From MVRE01 sp015660965 (GTDB lineage Archaea; Halobacteriota; Methanomicrobia; Methanomicrobiales; Methanospirillaceae), in assembly GCA_050015095.1 (NCBI GenBank), contig JBEKCC010000001.1:62001-126000 (forward strand): a stretch of 64,000 nucleotides of DNA. The letters are read 5' to 3'. Within the stretch, counting starts at the first letter, position 1, and every line of letters starts with the position of its first letter. This document shows, piece after piece, positions 9,564-18,011 of the stretch. The notes beneath the pieces are model-generated. The model saw only the letters and a program-made list of their open reading frames with translations, was not told the DNA's origin and ran no database searches. A program made the translations under genes and the position numbers.

Positions 9564-9800
9564 ATGGCAGATGAACAACTATTTGATATAGTTCTCCCTC
9601 CTGGGACACCGCGATCAATTATATCGGAAGTTGTAAAAAAATTTGATGTTCAATTGGTCGAAAGGAAGGAACGAATCAAATTTGCAAACATGGAAGGTGA
9701 TGAACGGGAACTTCTCGCATTCCGTGGTAAGAAAGAAATTGTCGAGCAAGTTGAGAAATTCGTACGTCAACGATTGGAAGATTTTATTAAAGAAGATTAA
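9564..9800 (+). CDS. Small conserved-looking protein downstream of mmp14
   Basis: This encodes 78 residues from ATG 9564, preceded by GGTGAAA at a good distance. The longer open frame to 9513 would overlap mmp14 and lacks such a site. The protein is acidic-basic mixed, with a beta-alpha pattern (LFDIVLPPGTPRSIISEVVKKF ... VQLVERKERIKFANM ... EIVEQVEKFVRQRLEDFI). It has no signal peptide, membrane segment or cysteine. I do not recognise the family. The tight spacing to mmp14 argues for co-expression and a related job. Confidence 0.7.
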   Translation: MADEQLFDIVLPPGTPRSIISEVVKKFDVQLVERKERIKFANMEGDERELLAFRGKKEIVEQVEKFVRQRLEDFIKED

Positions 9801-9820
9801 ATTTTTAAAAAATGGAAGTT

Positions 9821-10735
9821 TTATTTTGTTTTTAGAAGTTTAATTAGGAGCGCTTTTTGGGCGTGCAGTCGATTTTCTGCTTCATCCCAAACGAGACTTC
9901 GGTTGCCATCAATAACTCCATTACTGATTTCTTCACCACGATGCGCAGGTAGGCAATGTAAAACCCAAACATCTTCGGACGCACGTGAAAGAAGGTGTTC
10001 ATTGACCGTATATCCCTTAAATGCACGTAATCTTTCTTCACGTTCATTCTCGTCGCCCATCGAAACCCATGTATCAGTAACAATCACATCTGCATCCTTC
10101 ACAGCATCATCTGGGGAGGGTTCCAATTGAATGAGGCTACCGTTATCTTTCGCCTTTTTGAGGATTGATTTAGAAGGCGTGAAACCTTTGGGACATGCAA
10201 TTGATAACCTAATTCCAGTCAATGCCGATGAGAGAATGAGAGAATTACAGACATTGTTTCCATCACCAACCCATGCAACTCTTAATCCTTGCATAGAACC
10301 GAAATGTTCCTTTATTGTCATTAGGTCAGCTAAAATCTGACATGGATGTTCCTGATCCGAGAGACCATTTATGACTGGGATGGTTGCATATTTGGCAAAT
10401 TCCTCAATTGTGGTATGTTTGAAAGCGCGAATCATCACAGCAGAAACATAGCTCGATGCTACTCTTGCAGTGTCGCGAATTTCCTCCCCTCTATCAATTT
10501 GTAAGTCACGAGTTGAGAGAAAAAGCGCATGTCCTCCTAACTCATTCATACCAACTTCAAAAGAAATATGGGTTCTCGTTGAAGATTTTTCAAAGATCAT
10601 TGCAAGACTTTTACCACGAAGAACTTCGGGTAGCTTTCCCTTCTTGCGTAATTTTTTCAGATATATTGCATTAGTGAGTATTTCCGTAAGTTCATCTTTG
10701 GTGATGTCAAGAATCGACAAAAAATCTTTGTTCAT
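9821..10735 (-). CDS. argF: Ornithine carbamoyltransferase
   Basis: The 304-residue product contains the carbamoyl-phosphate loop STRTHISFE near residue 50, HPCQILADLMTI and the ornithine-binding HCLPAHRGEE near the C-terminus. It makes citrulline from ornithine and carbamoyl phosphate in the cytoplasm. ATG 10735 is chosen because AAGGA lies upstream and the ATG overlaps the stop of purD in an ATGA; the frame extends eight codons further up into purD. The coupling places argF as the last gene of the carS-pyrE-purD-argF run. Confidence 0.95.
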   Translation of the reverse strand: MNKDFLSILDITKDELTEILTNAIYLKKLRKKGKLPEVLRGKSLAMIFEKSSTRTHISFEVGMNELGGHALFLSTRDLQIDRGEEIRDTARVASSYVSAVMIRAFKHTTIEEFAKYATIPVINGLSDQEHPCQILADLMTIKEHFGSMQGLRVAWVGDGNNVCNSLILSSALTGIRLSIACPKGFTPSKSILKKAKDNGSLIQLEPSPDDAVKDADVIVTDTWVSMGDENEREERLRAFKGYTVNEHLLSRASEDVWVLHCLPAHRGEEISNGVIDGNRSLVWDEAENRLHAQKALLIKLLKTK

Positions 10736-12024
10736 CGCAATTCCTTCATATGATTGCATCTTTTTGTGAGGAGTTCAGCAGTCCCTATATCTCGGCGGTG
10801 TCTAACCCTTCCTTTTACTGATGATGCCGCTTTTTCAGCTCTTCTCTCAGCTTCTTGAAGATTAGGACCGATACCTACAAAGGCAAGTGTCCGCGAGGTT
10901 TGGGTATAAAGTTTCCCCCCCTTTTCTTCTACATTCGCATAATAAAGTAATGCTCCATCAGTCTTCCCAATAGTCAGGACATCCCCAACATTTGGTGTAT
11001 CGGGATAACCTTCAGGGACAATATATTTGCAGACAGTAGCCATATTGTCGAATTTAACTTGTGAGGAGGAGAGCAATCCATCAGTAATCCCAACAACAAT
11101 ATCAGTAAGATTTGATTTTAGTAAAGACAGAACATTCATAGCTTCTGGATCACCAAAACGTGCATTAAACTCGATTACTTTAGGACCATGAGCTGAATTC
11201 ATGAACTGACCGTAAAGAATACCTTTAAAGGGATTTCCAATTTTGCCCATCACTTTTACTACAGAATGCATTATTGCAAGTGCCTTGTCGTAATCAGATT
11301 TTGTGACAAAGGGTAACATATGATCCGGCATTGAATAAGAACCCATTCCCCCGGTATTTGGTCCAATATCTCCTTCATAAGCACGTTTGTGGTCCTGAAC
11401 AAGTGGCATGGGAACAAGATGTGTTCCGTCAACAAAAGCTTGGAGTGTAAATTCTTCTCCAATCAAACGCTCCTCAAGGACCACCTTACCCCTTAATTGT
11501 TTGATATATGTAAGAGCCCCGTCACGATCAATTTGCTCACCCATAATTCTCACACCTTTTCCTCCTGTGAGTCCGATTGGTTTTATTGCGAGGTCTCCGG
11601 TATACTCTTTAATAAATGTTATTGCCTCACCTATGTTATGACAGATACGGTAATGAGGGCAGCCAGCAATGTGGTGGCGTTCCATCATTTCACGGCAGAA
11701 TCCTTTGTCGGTTTCCAGTCTCGCCGCTGCACGAGTTGGACCTACACATGCAACACCTTCATTTTCAAGGTTATCGACAATACCTGATTCAAGGGGGGCT
11801 TCAGGTCCAATGAATGCATACTCGACCCCAACTTCTTTTGCAAATTCTACTATCTGAGGGACATTAGTTTCCTTTTGTATGAATGTTTTTGATGCGAGAT
11901 TAAAGATACCCGGATTTTTTTTCGCCATTACTGAAAAGAGCTTGACACCATCTGAGTGACAGAGTGCTTGAGCAATGGCATGTTCTCGTCCACCGCCGCC
12001 AACCACGAGTATCTTCATATCCAT
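10732..12024 (-). CDS. purD: Phosphoribosylamine--glycine ligase
   Basis: This 430-residue ATP-grasp enzyme starts with the GGGGREHAIA loop of GARS. It contains KPIGLTGGKGVRIMG in the ATP-grasp core, GPNTGGMGSYS, and metal-binding FNARFGDPEAMNVL. It makes glycinamide ribonucleotide, the second step of purine synthesis. The start could be either of two ATG codons two residues apart. It lies 26 nt after pyrE and is translationally coupled to argF. Confidence 0.95.
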   Translation of the reverse strand: MDMKILVVGGGGREHAIAQALCHSDGVKLFSVMAKKNPGIFNLASKTFIQKETNVPQIVEFAKEVGVEYAFIGPEAPLESGIVDNLENEGVACVGPTRAAARLETDKGFCREMMERHHIAGCPHYRICHNIGEAITFIKEYTGDLAIKPIGLTGGKGVRIMGEQIDRDGALTYIKQLRGKVVLEERLIGEEFTLQAFVDGTHLVPMPLVQDHKRAYEGDIGPNTGGMGSYSMPDHMLPFVTKSDYDKALAIMHSVVKVMGKIGNPFKGILYGQFMNSAHGPKVIEFNARFGDPEAMNVLSLLKSNLTDIVVGITDGLLSSSQVKFDNMATVCKYIVPEGYPDTPNVGDVLTIGKTDGALLYYANVEEKGGKLYTQTSRTLAFVGIGPNLQEAERRAEKAASSVKGRVRHRRDIGTAELLTKRCNHMKELR

Positions 12025-12050
12025 TAATAAGAGCTTAGCTTAAAAATTCC

Positions 12051-12563
12051 TTATCTCTGCATAAGTTCATGCGCTGTAACCAAAGGAAGAAGACGAACCC
12101 CTTGTTTCTCCAACATCTCCGATGCCCCCTGTTCACGGTCAACTATAGTGACAACACTATCAATATTTGCACCTGCGGCACGTAGAGCTTCAATACCATA
12201 CAATACGGAGCTGCCAGAAGTTGTCACATCTTCGACAAGCAGAACAGATTTGCCCTTAACATCACCAATCACAACATTCTTTTTACCATGATCTTTTTCT
12301 GCGCTCCGAATAATCGCATAAGGCTTGCCACTTTCAAGAGAAACGGCAACAGCGATTGGAACACCACCCACCGCTATACCAGCTACAACATCGAAATCAT
12401 GGGTTTTCGTAATGTTTTTTGCGATTTTTGCGAGTAACGAGGGGTTCGTTACTGCAGATTTAACATCGATATAGTAATTGCTATGTGCACCAGAGGCAAG
12501 AAAGAAAGATCCAAATTCAATAGCACGGTGCGCAATGAGATCTCGAGCCAATTTGTTTACCAT
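12051..12563 (-). CDS. pyrE: Orotate phosphoribosyltransferase
   Basis: The 170-residue type I phosphoribosyltransferase has the PRPP-binding motif VLLVEDVTTSGSSV and the catalytic flexible loop with RSAEKDHGKKNVVIG. It converts orotate and PRPP to OMP. The short form is usual in archaea. It starts inside the end of carS (7-nt overlap), and purD follows. The other pyrimidine gene in the window, pyrC, is at 18 kb on the same strand. Confidence 0.93.
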   Translation of the reverse strand: MVNKLARDLIAHRAIEFGSFFLASGAHSNYYIDVKSAVTNPSLLAKIAKNITKTHDFDVVAGIAVGGVPIAVAVSLESGKPYAIIRSAEKDHGKKNVVIGDVKGKSVLLVEDVTTSGSSVLYGIEALRAAGANIDSVVTIVDREQGASEMLEKQGVRLLPLVTAHELMQR

Positions 12564-13120
12564 GGTACATCTTTCACTCCAATATAATACCCAATAATAT
12601 TTACCACTCTATGTAGGATTGGGGTAATAATTAAAATAAAGAGAAATATGGGTAAATTAACATTCGAAATTAACCATCTGGGATCGATTAATACCATCAA
12701 AAATATTGCACCCGCGACAAGATCGTATTGATCCGCGATGGGCCATCGTTCACCCCGCTGTTTTCCTAAACGGCGTTTAAAATAACTTTTACATATATCA
12801 CCCAAAAGTGCGCCCAAAGCGAGACCAACTATCGATAGAATAGTGTGAACTGGAAGAAAAGTCCAGTGAAATATGTTTGTAAGGTGTATCTGAAGTAAAC
12901 CAACTGCAACACCAGTACCAACGCCAATGATGAATCCCCGGTAGGTCTTGCCATCTCCTAAAATCCTTGTTCCATTGGGATATCGTTTACCAAGATCAAT
13001 TGGTACTCCCCCTCCAAACAACGCTGCAATTGGGTTTGGTATATAAGCTGGTAGCATTATCCAGATGGCCGAAAGCAATGGTATTATGAAGGACTCAATA
13101 CTAATAATGTAGCACTCCAA
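12557..13120 (-). CDS. carS: CDP-archaeol synthase
   Basis: This 187-residue membrane protein has about five hydrophobic segments. It carries the DUF46/CarS signature: LPAYIPNPIAALFGGG followed by RILGDGKTYRGFIIG, and later GALLGDICKSYFKRRLG and WPIADQYD. CarS condenses CTP with unsaturated archaetidic acid (2,3-bis-O-geranylgeranyl-glycerol phosphate) to CDP-archaeol, the precursor of archaeal phospholipids. The start is probably TTG 13120, so that the first membrane helix is included; the spacing from GAGG is tight. It is divergent from the Tes-like gene. Confidence 0.9.
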   Translation of the reverse strand: MECYIISIESFIIPLLSAIWIMLPAYIPNPIAALFGGGVPIDLGKRYPNGTRILGDGKTYRGFIIGVGTGVAVGLLQIHLTNIFHWTFLPVHTILSIVGLALGALLGDICKSYFKRRLGKQRGERWPIADQYDLVAGAIFLMVLIDPRWLISNVNLPIFLFILIITPILHRVVNIIGYYIGVKDVPW

Positions 13121-13197
13121 TACCTCTAATAAACAACAGATATCAACATTAAAGTTACTCTATATGGTTTCATGAAAATGAGTAATGGGGGAAATGG

Positions 13198-14661
13198 ATG
13201 TTTATTAAAAAAACCAAAACACTCTGCCCCAAATGTAATTCAGTTATACCTGCGGAGATCGTTGAAGAAGAGGGTAAAATCTGGTTGAAGCGTTCATGTA
13301 AGGATCATGGATCGTTTCGGGACATTTACTGGACCGACCCTATTTTGTATCACCGGTTTGAAAAGTATGAAGCGATTGGCAACGGAATCCAAAACCCTCA
13401 AAATATTGCCCCTCCTGATAGTTGTCCATCAGCATGTGGATTATGCAACAACCATCACTCCAGCACATTACTTGCTAATATTGATTTAACAAATCGCTGT
13501 AACTTAGATTGCGACTTTTGTTTTGCTAATGCCCGTGCATGTGGGTTCATCTATGAACCAGATTTTGATGAGATCGTTAAGATGATGGAGGTTCTTCGTT
13601 CTGAAAAACCGATACCCACACCGGCAGTTCAGTTCTCAGGTGGAGAACCCACAATGCGTGACGATCTAATCGCTATTATAAAAAAAGCGAAAGAGATGGG
13701 TTTCCCACAGGTCCAGATCGCAACAAACGGTGTACGTATTGCTAAAGATCGTGAATATGCTCAACAGCTCAAAAATGCAGGACTGAGCACGGTCTATCTT
13801 CATTTTGATGGTGTTACTTTAAAGACTAATCCCTTTTTAAAAATGCATACAAAAGCGATCGGAAATATGAAAAATGCTGGACTTGGGTGTATATTGGTTC
13901 CAACAGTAATCCGGGGTAGAAACGATAATCAGCTAGGCCAAATTATCAAATTCGCCGCAGATCATATCGATGTAATTCGGGGTGTTAATTTCCAACCTGT
14001 AGCTTTTACTGGTGCTGCAATTGATGATGATATTAAGAAATTACGCATTACAATTCCTGACGTGCTTGAGGGAATCGAAAAACAGACTTCAGGAGTAATA
14101 AAAAAGGACGATTTCTATCCAGTCCCCTGTGTCCTTCCATTCTCTAATCTTGTTGAAGCGTATACAGGTAAACATCAAGTGAGGTTCACTGCACATCAGC
14201 ATTGTGGTGCTGCCACTTATGTTTTTGTCACAAAAGATGGTATTGTTCCAGTAAATCGGATGATTGATGTTGACAGTTTCTTCGAATCGATAGAAACAAT
14301 GGCTAAAACTTTGAAAAAGGGTGGCGCGATCAATAAATACAAGGCTCTTATCGAAGGTGTTAAAGCCATGCATGATTCTGTAAAAAAAGGGGAACAAAGC
14401 AAAACCGCGGAATTCTGGAAACTTCTTGGAAAGACTCTGATAGGACAGAATTTCGATGCGCTTCGCGAATTCCATTGGAATGCATTATTCATTGGCACTA
14501 TGCACTTTATGGATCGTTATAATTACGATTTGGAACGCGTACAACGTTGCTGTATTCATTATGCAACACCTGACGGTCGTTTAATTCCTTTTTGCACTTA
14601 TAATAGCGGTCCATTATACCGTGAGCAAATATGGAAACAGTTTGCAAAATCTAAAAATTAA
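13198..14661 (+). CDS. tes: Tetraether lipid synthase-like radical SAM protein (MJ0619 family)
   Basis: The 487-residue protein has a radical SAM cluster C101-x3-C105-x2-C108 (CNLDCDFC) and the FSGGEPTMRDDL SAM-binding motif. Extra cysteine sites include an N-terminal CPKC ... C-x-x-H element, CPSACGLC just before the core, and CC plus C near the C-terminus. This layout matches the MJ0619/Tes group, in which the enzyme joins archaeol chains to make biphytanyl tetraethers. Divergent carS, 77 nt away, supports a membrane-lipid role. Paralogues with other methylase-like roles exist, so the lipid assignment is likely but not certain. Confidence 0.75.
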   Translation: MFIKKTKTLCPKCNSVIPAEIVEEEGKIWLKRSCKDHGSFRDIYWTDPILYHRFEKYEAIGNGIQNPQNIAPPDSCPSACGLCNNHHSSTLLANIDLTNRCNLDCDFCFANARACGFIYEPDFDEIVKMMEVLRSEKPIPTPAVQFSGGEPTMRDDLIAIIKKAKEMGFPQVQIATNGVRIAKDREYAQQLKNAGLSTVYLHFDGVTLKTNPFLKMHTKAIGNMKNAGLGCILVPTVIRGRNDNQLGQIIKFAADHIDVIRGVNFQPVAFTGAAIDDDIKKLRITIPDVLEGIEKQTSGVIKKDDFYPVPCVLPFSNLVEAYTGKHQVRFTAHQHCGAATYVFVTKDGIVPVNRMIDVDSFFESIETMAKTLKKGGAINKYKALIEGVKAMHDSVKKGEQSKTAEFWKLLGKTLIGQNFDALREFHWNALFIGTMHFMDRYNYDLERVQRCCIHYATPDGRLIPFCTYNSGPLYREQIWKQFAKSKN

Positions 14662-14684
14662 TTATTTTTTTCAACTAACTTAAA

Positions 14685-15620
14685 TCAAGGGAATGGAAGT
14701 TTGATCGTTGTACCATGTTGCAATGCGATTTTTGCGATTGCAAGATCTTGAATTGCAAGTCCTGTAGAATCAAAAATCGTGATTTCATCTGAAGATTCTC
14801 GCTTCTTTCTCCCAATGACTATTTCACCAAGAGTTCCTGAAATCTCAGATTGACTAAATAAACCATGACTAATAGGTACATTAATCTCGCCCGAATGAAT
14901 GGCCTGGATAGGATCATCTACAAAGACACGTGAACGTTTTAATAGAGCAGGTGCAAGTTCTTCCTTCCCTGGTGCATCGGCGCCAATTGCATTTATATGG
15001 GTGCCTTCATGGATCCACTCATTCATTACAATGGGGACTCGTGATGGGGTAGTCGTGACCAATACATTGCAATCGCACACATTTTCTATTGACATAGCAT
15101 GGCAGGGGAATTCCATAAATCGATCTGCGAAATGTCTTATATGTTCTGAACTTCGGCTCCAGATCTTTATTTCTGTAATCGTTAGTTCTTGACGAATTGC
15201 TTTAACTTGAGCTTCTGCTTGTCTTCCGGTCCCAATCACACCAAGAATCACCTCTTTTTTTGGTGAAAGATATTTACATGCAATAGCACCAGCAGCCCCT
15301 GTCCGCATATCAGTCAATCGTGTCGCGTTAATAATTGCAATTGGTTGACCAGTAGGTATATCGAGGATGATTGTTAGTGCCATTACTGTGGGTAATCCTT
15401 TTAATGGATTATTCGGATGAACATTGACAATTTTAACTCCTGCGATTGAAAGTGAGGGAAGATAAGCAGGCATTGTGCGGAAGTCTCCATCAGGAAGCGT
15501 GATATATACTTTTGGCGGCATTTGTACGAGTCCTTTCCCATGATCAGCAAATGCAGCTTCAACTGCGCGATTGACCTGTTTAAGATCGAGTCCCATATCA
15601 GTATCTGTAAGATATTGCAT
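14685..15620 (-). CDS. Ornithine cyclodeaminase/mu-crystallin family protein, probable alanine dehydrogenase
   Basis: This 311-residue protein has the family's N-terminal substrate domain (VQMPPKVYI ... MPAYLPSL ... GVKIVNVHPNNP) and a Rossmann NAD site LGVIGTGRQAEAQ. The conserved catalytic block DAPGKEELAP and the ending IFDSTGLAIQDLAIA are present. Characterised archaeal members are NAD-dependent alanine dehydrogenases. Others are ornithine cyclodeaminases, and the two cannot be separated with certainty here. The gene is isolated, converging with the Tes-like gene. A close call is an amino-acid dehydrogenase with imine chemistry. Confidence 0.82.
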   Translation of the reverse strand: MQYLTDTDMGLDLKQVNRAVEAAFADHGKGLVQMPPKVYITLPDGDFRTMPAYLPSLSIAGVKIVNVHPNNPLKGLPTVMALTIILDIPTGQPIAIINATRLTDMRTGAAGAIACKYLSPKKEVILGVIGTGRQAEAQVKAIRQELTITEIKIWSRSSEHIRHFADRFMEFPCHAMSIENVCDCNVLVTTTPSRVPIVMNEWIHEGTHINAIGADAPGKEELAPALLKRSRVFVDDPIQAIHSGEINVPISHGLFSQSEISGTLGEIVIGRKKRESSDEITIFDSTGLAIQDLAIAKIALQHGTTIKLPFP

Positions 15621-15734
15621 ATGTGCGATTATCGATGTTCATACAATTTTAATAATGTGGTTGTGAACCAACTGCAGAAACTTACTATAATAAAACCATC
15701 TGATTATAATTGAAAAAAAAGCAAATCTCTCAAA

Positions 15735-16016
15735 TTATGAAGATTCCATTTCTTTGAATGCTTTATCTGCAAGCTCTTTCATTCTGGCGGATATTCTACT
15801 TGATGAAGTGTAATCTACGTCTTTCATCGCATTTGCGATTTCATTTCCTAAAACAAAGATTGCGTATTTATGCTCCAATTTACTCTTATGTTGTTGAGAT
15901 GGTGAAATTTTCAATGCAGAATATTGAGAAAATTTGAGGTTTGGATTGATGGACTCAAGGTAGATTTTGACACCGTAAAGCATCTGATGAAGCTGTATTA
16001 ATTCATCTTTGTGCAT
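15735..16016 (-). CDS. UPF0058 family protein
   Basis: This 93-residue helical protein starts MHKDELIQLHQMLYGVKIYLE, the typical opening of the euryarchaeal UPF0058 family. It has no cysteines and no membrane segment, and is highly charged. Its function is unknown. It follows dnaG on the same strand after about 60 nt. A DNA- or replication-related role would be a guess from that neighbour only. Confidence 0.8.
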   Translation of the reverse strand: MHKDELIQLHQMLYGVKIYLESINPNLKFSQYSALKISPSQQHKSKLEHKYAIFVLGNEIANAMKDVDYTSSSRISARMKELADKAFKEMESS

Positions 16017-16076
16017 TTTACCACATCCAACGTGTATCGTAGTTTCGGTGAAGATATATAACTTCCTTGGGCGGGA

Positions 16077-17309
16077 TTATGAACCTATTTTCATTAATTT
16101 AATGTTTAAAGGACGCTTTATAATTCCCTTAAAATCTCGAGCTGCCACATATTCGAATCCTTTAGTCACGAGACGATCAAGAAGTTTTTGATCAATAGAT
16201 CTATCAACGACAAGTCCACTAACTGTGGTATCGACATTTTCAATGACTTTTTCAATTTCATCAAATTTTGCCTCCCGAACAACTGCAAGGTCTGCAGAAA
16301 GGAATCGAGCTATTTGGTGGCCTCTGACATCATCAATATGATCCCTCAGAGTTTGTGGAATTCGTAGAGATCCTTCTCGTGACCTCTTCGAATGAAACGC
16401 TGTTTTTCCACTTCTCTCTAAAGATTCCTCCTCATTTATGCCTTTAGTTGATCTTAAACCCAGTGGTAATTCAGCACTATCTTCAAAATACTGCTCTCGC
16501 ACATATTCAACAGGCACTTTATTTCGCAAAGTTTTGATAACTTCTTTCCGTGTCATGTCTTCAACACTTTTGTTACGTGGAGAAAATGCGACGAAATCTA
16601 TGTCTGCGACCTGTAAAAGCTCGCGCAGAATTAGTTCCCCCCCCCGATCTCCATCAAAAAATGCAGTAGCCGTCTTTTTTTCACTGAGCTCAATAACAGT
16701 TTTTGGGATATTTGTTCCTTCGACTGCAATAGCGTTCTTGATCCCATATCTTAAGAGATTAAGAACATCCGCCCTACCTTCGACAATAATAATTGCATCT
16801 GAATCAAGGACATTAGGACCCGCAGCTATTTTCTCCTCACCAATAGATCCGATCTTCTCGATGCGGAGACTTTGCCGCACATCATCAAGGAGTTCATTAC
16901 TATCGATAGTTCCATCATCAAACCGTTCGATAAGGATCGCCTTTGCACGATCTACAATTTTCCGACGCTTACTAACACGAATATCATCAATTGATTCAAC
17001 AATTACATGGGCAACGCATGGTCCAATACGATCAATTGTCTCCAAAGAAGCGGCAAGGATGGCTGTCTCCGCTCGATCAAGGGAGGTTGATATCAGGATT
17101 TCTCCTGTAGTTTTTCCTTCCTTGCTTGCTATTTGGACGTCGATACGTCCAACACGTCCAGTCCGCTGAAGATCACGCAGGTCAAGGTCTTCGCCGAGTA
17201 ATCCCTCAGTTTGCCCAAATATGGCACCTACAACGTCAGGTTTCTCGACCACCCCATCTGCTGTAATTTTGATGTGAATAAGGTACTTAGTAGTATCTGG
17301 TGAATACAA
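16077..17309 (-). CDS. dnaG: Archaeal DnaG-like primase (Toprim)
   Basis: The 410-residue protein begins with the archaeal DnaG N-terminal domain (TKYLIHIKITADGVVEKPDVVGAIFGQTEGL). It carries a Toprim domain near residue 175 (IIVEGRADVLNLLRYG ... FFDGDRGGELI) with the catalytic Glu and Asp residues. Archaeal DnaG makes short RNA primers in vitro and associates with the exosome, where it binds poly(A). The start is TTG 17309, preceded by GGGGGTGCG. A low-complexity charged segment lies in the middle (about residues 285-325). Confidence 0.93.
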   Translation of the reverse strand: MYSPDTTKYLIHIKITADGVVEKPDVVGAIFGQTEGLLGEDLDLRDLQRTGRVGRIDVQIASKEGKTTGEILISTSLDRAETAILAASLETIDRIGPCVAHVIVESIDDIRVSKRRKIVDRAKAILIERFDDGTIDSNELLDDVRQSLRIEKIGSIGEEKIAAGPNVLDSDAIIIVEGRADVLNLLRYGIKNAIAVEGTNIPKTVIELSEKKTATAFFDGDRGGELILRELLQVADIDFVAFSPRNKSVEDMTRKEVIKTLRNKVPVEYVREQYFEDSAELPLGLRSTKGINEEESLERSGKTAFHSKRSREGSLRIPQTLRDHIDDVRGHQIARFLSADLAVVREAKFDEIEKVIENVDTTVSGLVVDRSIDQKLLDRLVTKGFEYVAARDFKGIIKRPLNIKLMKIGS

Positions 17310-17429
17310 GTAAACGCACCCCCATGCATCATGCTAGAAATGATTTGCTTGATCATAGGTACAAATTATATATAATCGTCAAAATTACTTAAAGGATAGG
17401 TTTATTCATACTCCTGAATGAACGCATTT

Positions 17430-17744
17430 TTACTTTTTGGATAGGATACAAGGAATAACATCAATTGATTTTAACCCTTTAATAAGAACCCGTTTTATTG
17501 GGGATGTTAAACCACTTTGAATTTGGAGTTTGTTTACGGGATGATCAAGAGTTTTTGCAATGAGGGTTATAACAGCTTTGTTCGCCCGGCCTTCCATTGC
17601 AGGAGCGGTAACTCTACATCCTATTGTTTTTCTCCATGGATTGAATCCTGCCGGAAATAGATCCCGTTTGCTACCTGTTGTAACTTCAACAGTAATGATT
17701 ACACCAAGATCATTGTCAATCAATGCATCAGAAATGGATGGCAC
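17430..17744 (-). CDS. UPF0235 (DUF167) family protein
   Basis: This 104-residue protein matches the small YggU/DUF167 family (ITVEVTTGSKRDLFPAGFNPWRKTIGCRVTAPAMEGRANKAVI..). The conserved V-x-A-P-x-x-G-x-A-N-K pattern is in the middle. Its function is unknown. The start is GTG 17744, with AGGTG just upstream. The upstream 200 nt form a structured leader described separately, which makes this gene a candidate for regulation at the RNA level. Confidence 0.85.
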   Translation of the reverse strand: MPSISDALIDNDLGVIITVEVTTGSKRDLFPAGFNPWRKTIGCRVTAPAMEGRANKAVITLIAKTLDHPVNKLQIQSGLTSPIKRVLIKGLKSIDVIPCILSKK

Positions 17745-17945
17745 AGTGCACCTATTAACAAATAAAGGGAATGTCGCCCGGCATTAACACACGTGGTTCA
17801 TATGTGGCATGTTGCCTTCCATCACTCGTGATTTACCCTCTGCCGGGCAGTGCCTGTCGCACTACCGGGTTGTCCCATGGATCATATCTAGGCATCTGCC
17901 AATCAATCACCTGGGGACCTATGGAAGTGCTATATCGGCACCATT
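17745..17945 (-). ncRNA. Candidate structured RNA or leader upstream of the UPF0235 gene
   Basis: This region is clearly more GC-rich than the DNA around it and lacks a convincing reading frame. Read on the minus strand it contains several stems. An 8-bp perfect long-range pair joins 17841-17848 to 17776-17783. A hairpin of 8 bp with a 5-nt loop covers 17846-17866 and includes a G-U pair that would be a C-A mismatch on the other strand. Small hairpins occur at 17821-17832 and 17808-17818. The first two share bases 17846-17848, so they exclude each other. A TATA-like ATTAAATA at about 17964-17973 would start a transcript near 17940. No match to RNase P, SRP RNA or a riboswitch I know. Confidence 0.4.
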
Positions 17946-18011
17946 TCACGTCTGAGGTTTCGATATTTAATATTTTGGGAAGACGATTGTTGAACCCGAA
18001 ATCGATACATA

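Noticed and set aside
17745..17945. RNase P RNA or SRP RNA
   Set aside because: I could not find the conserved cores of either RNA on either strand.
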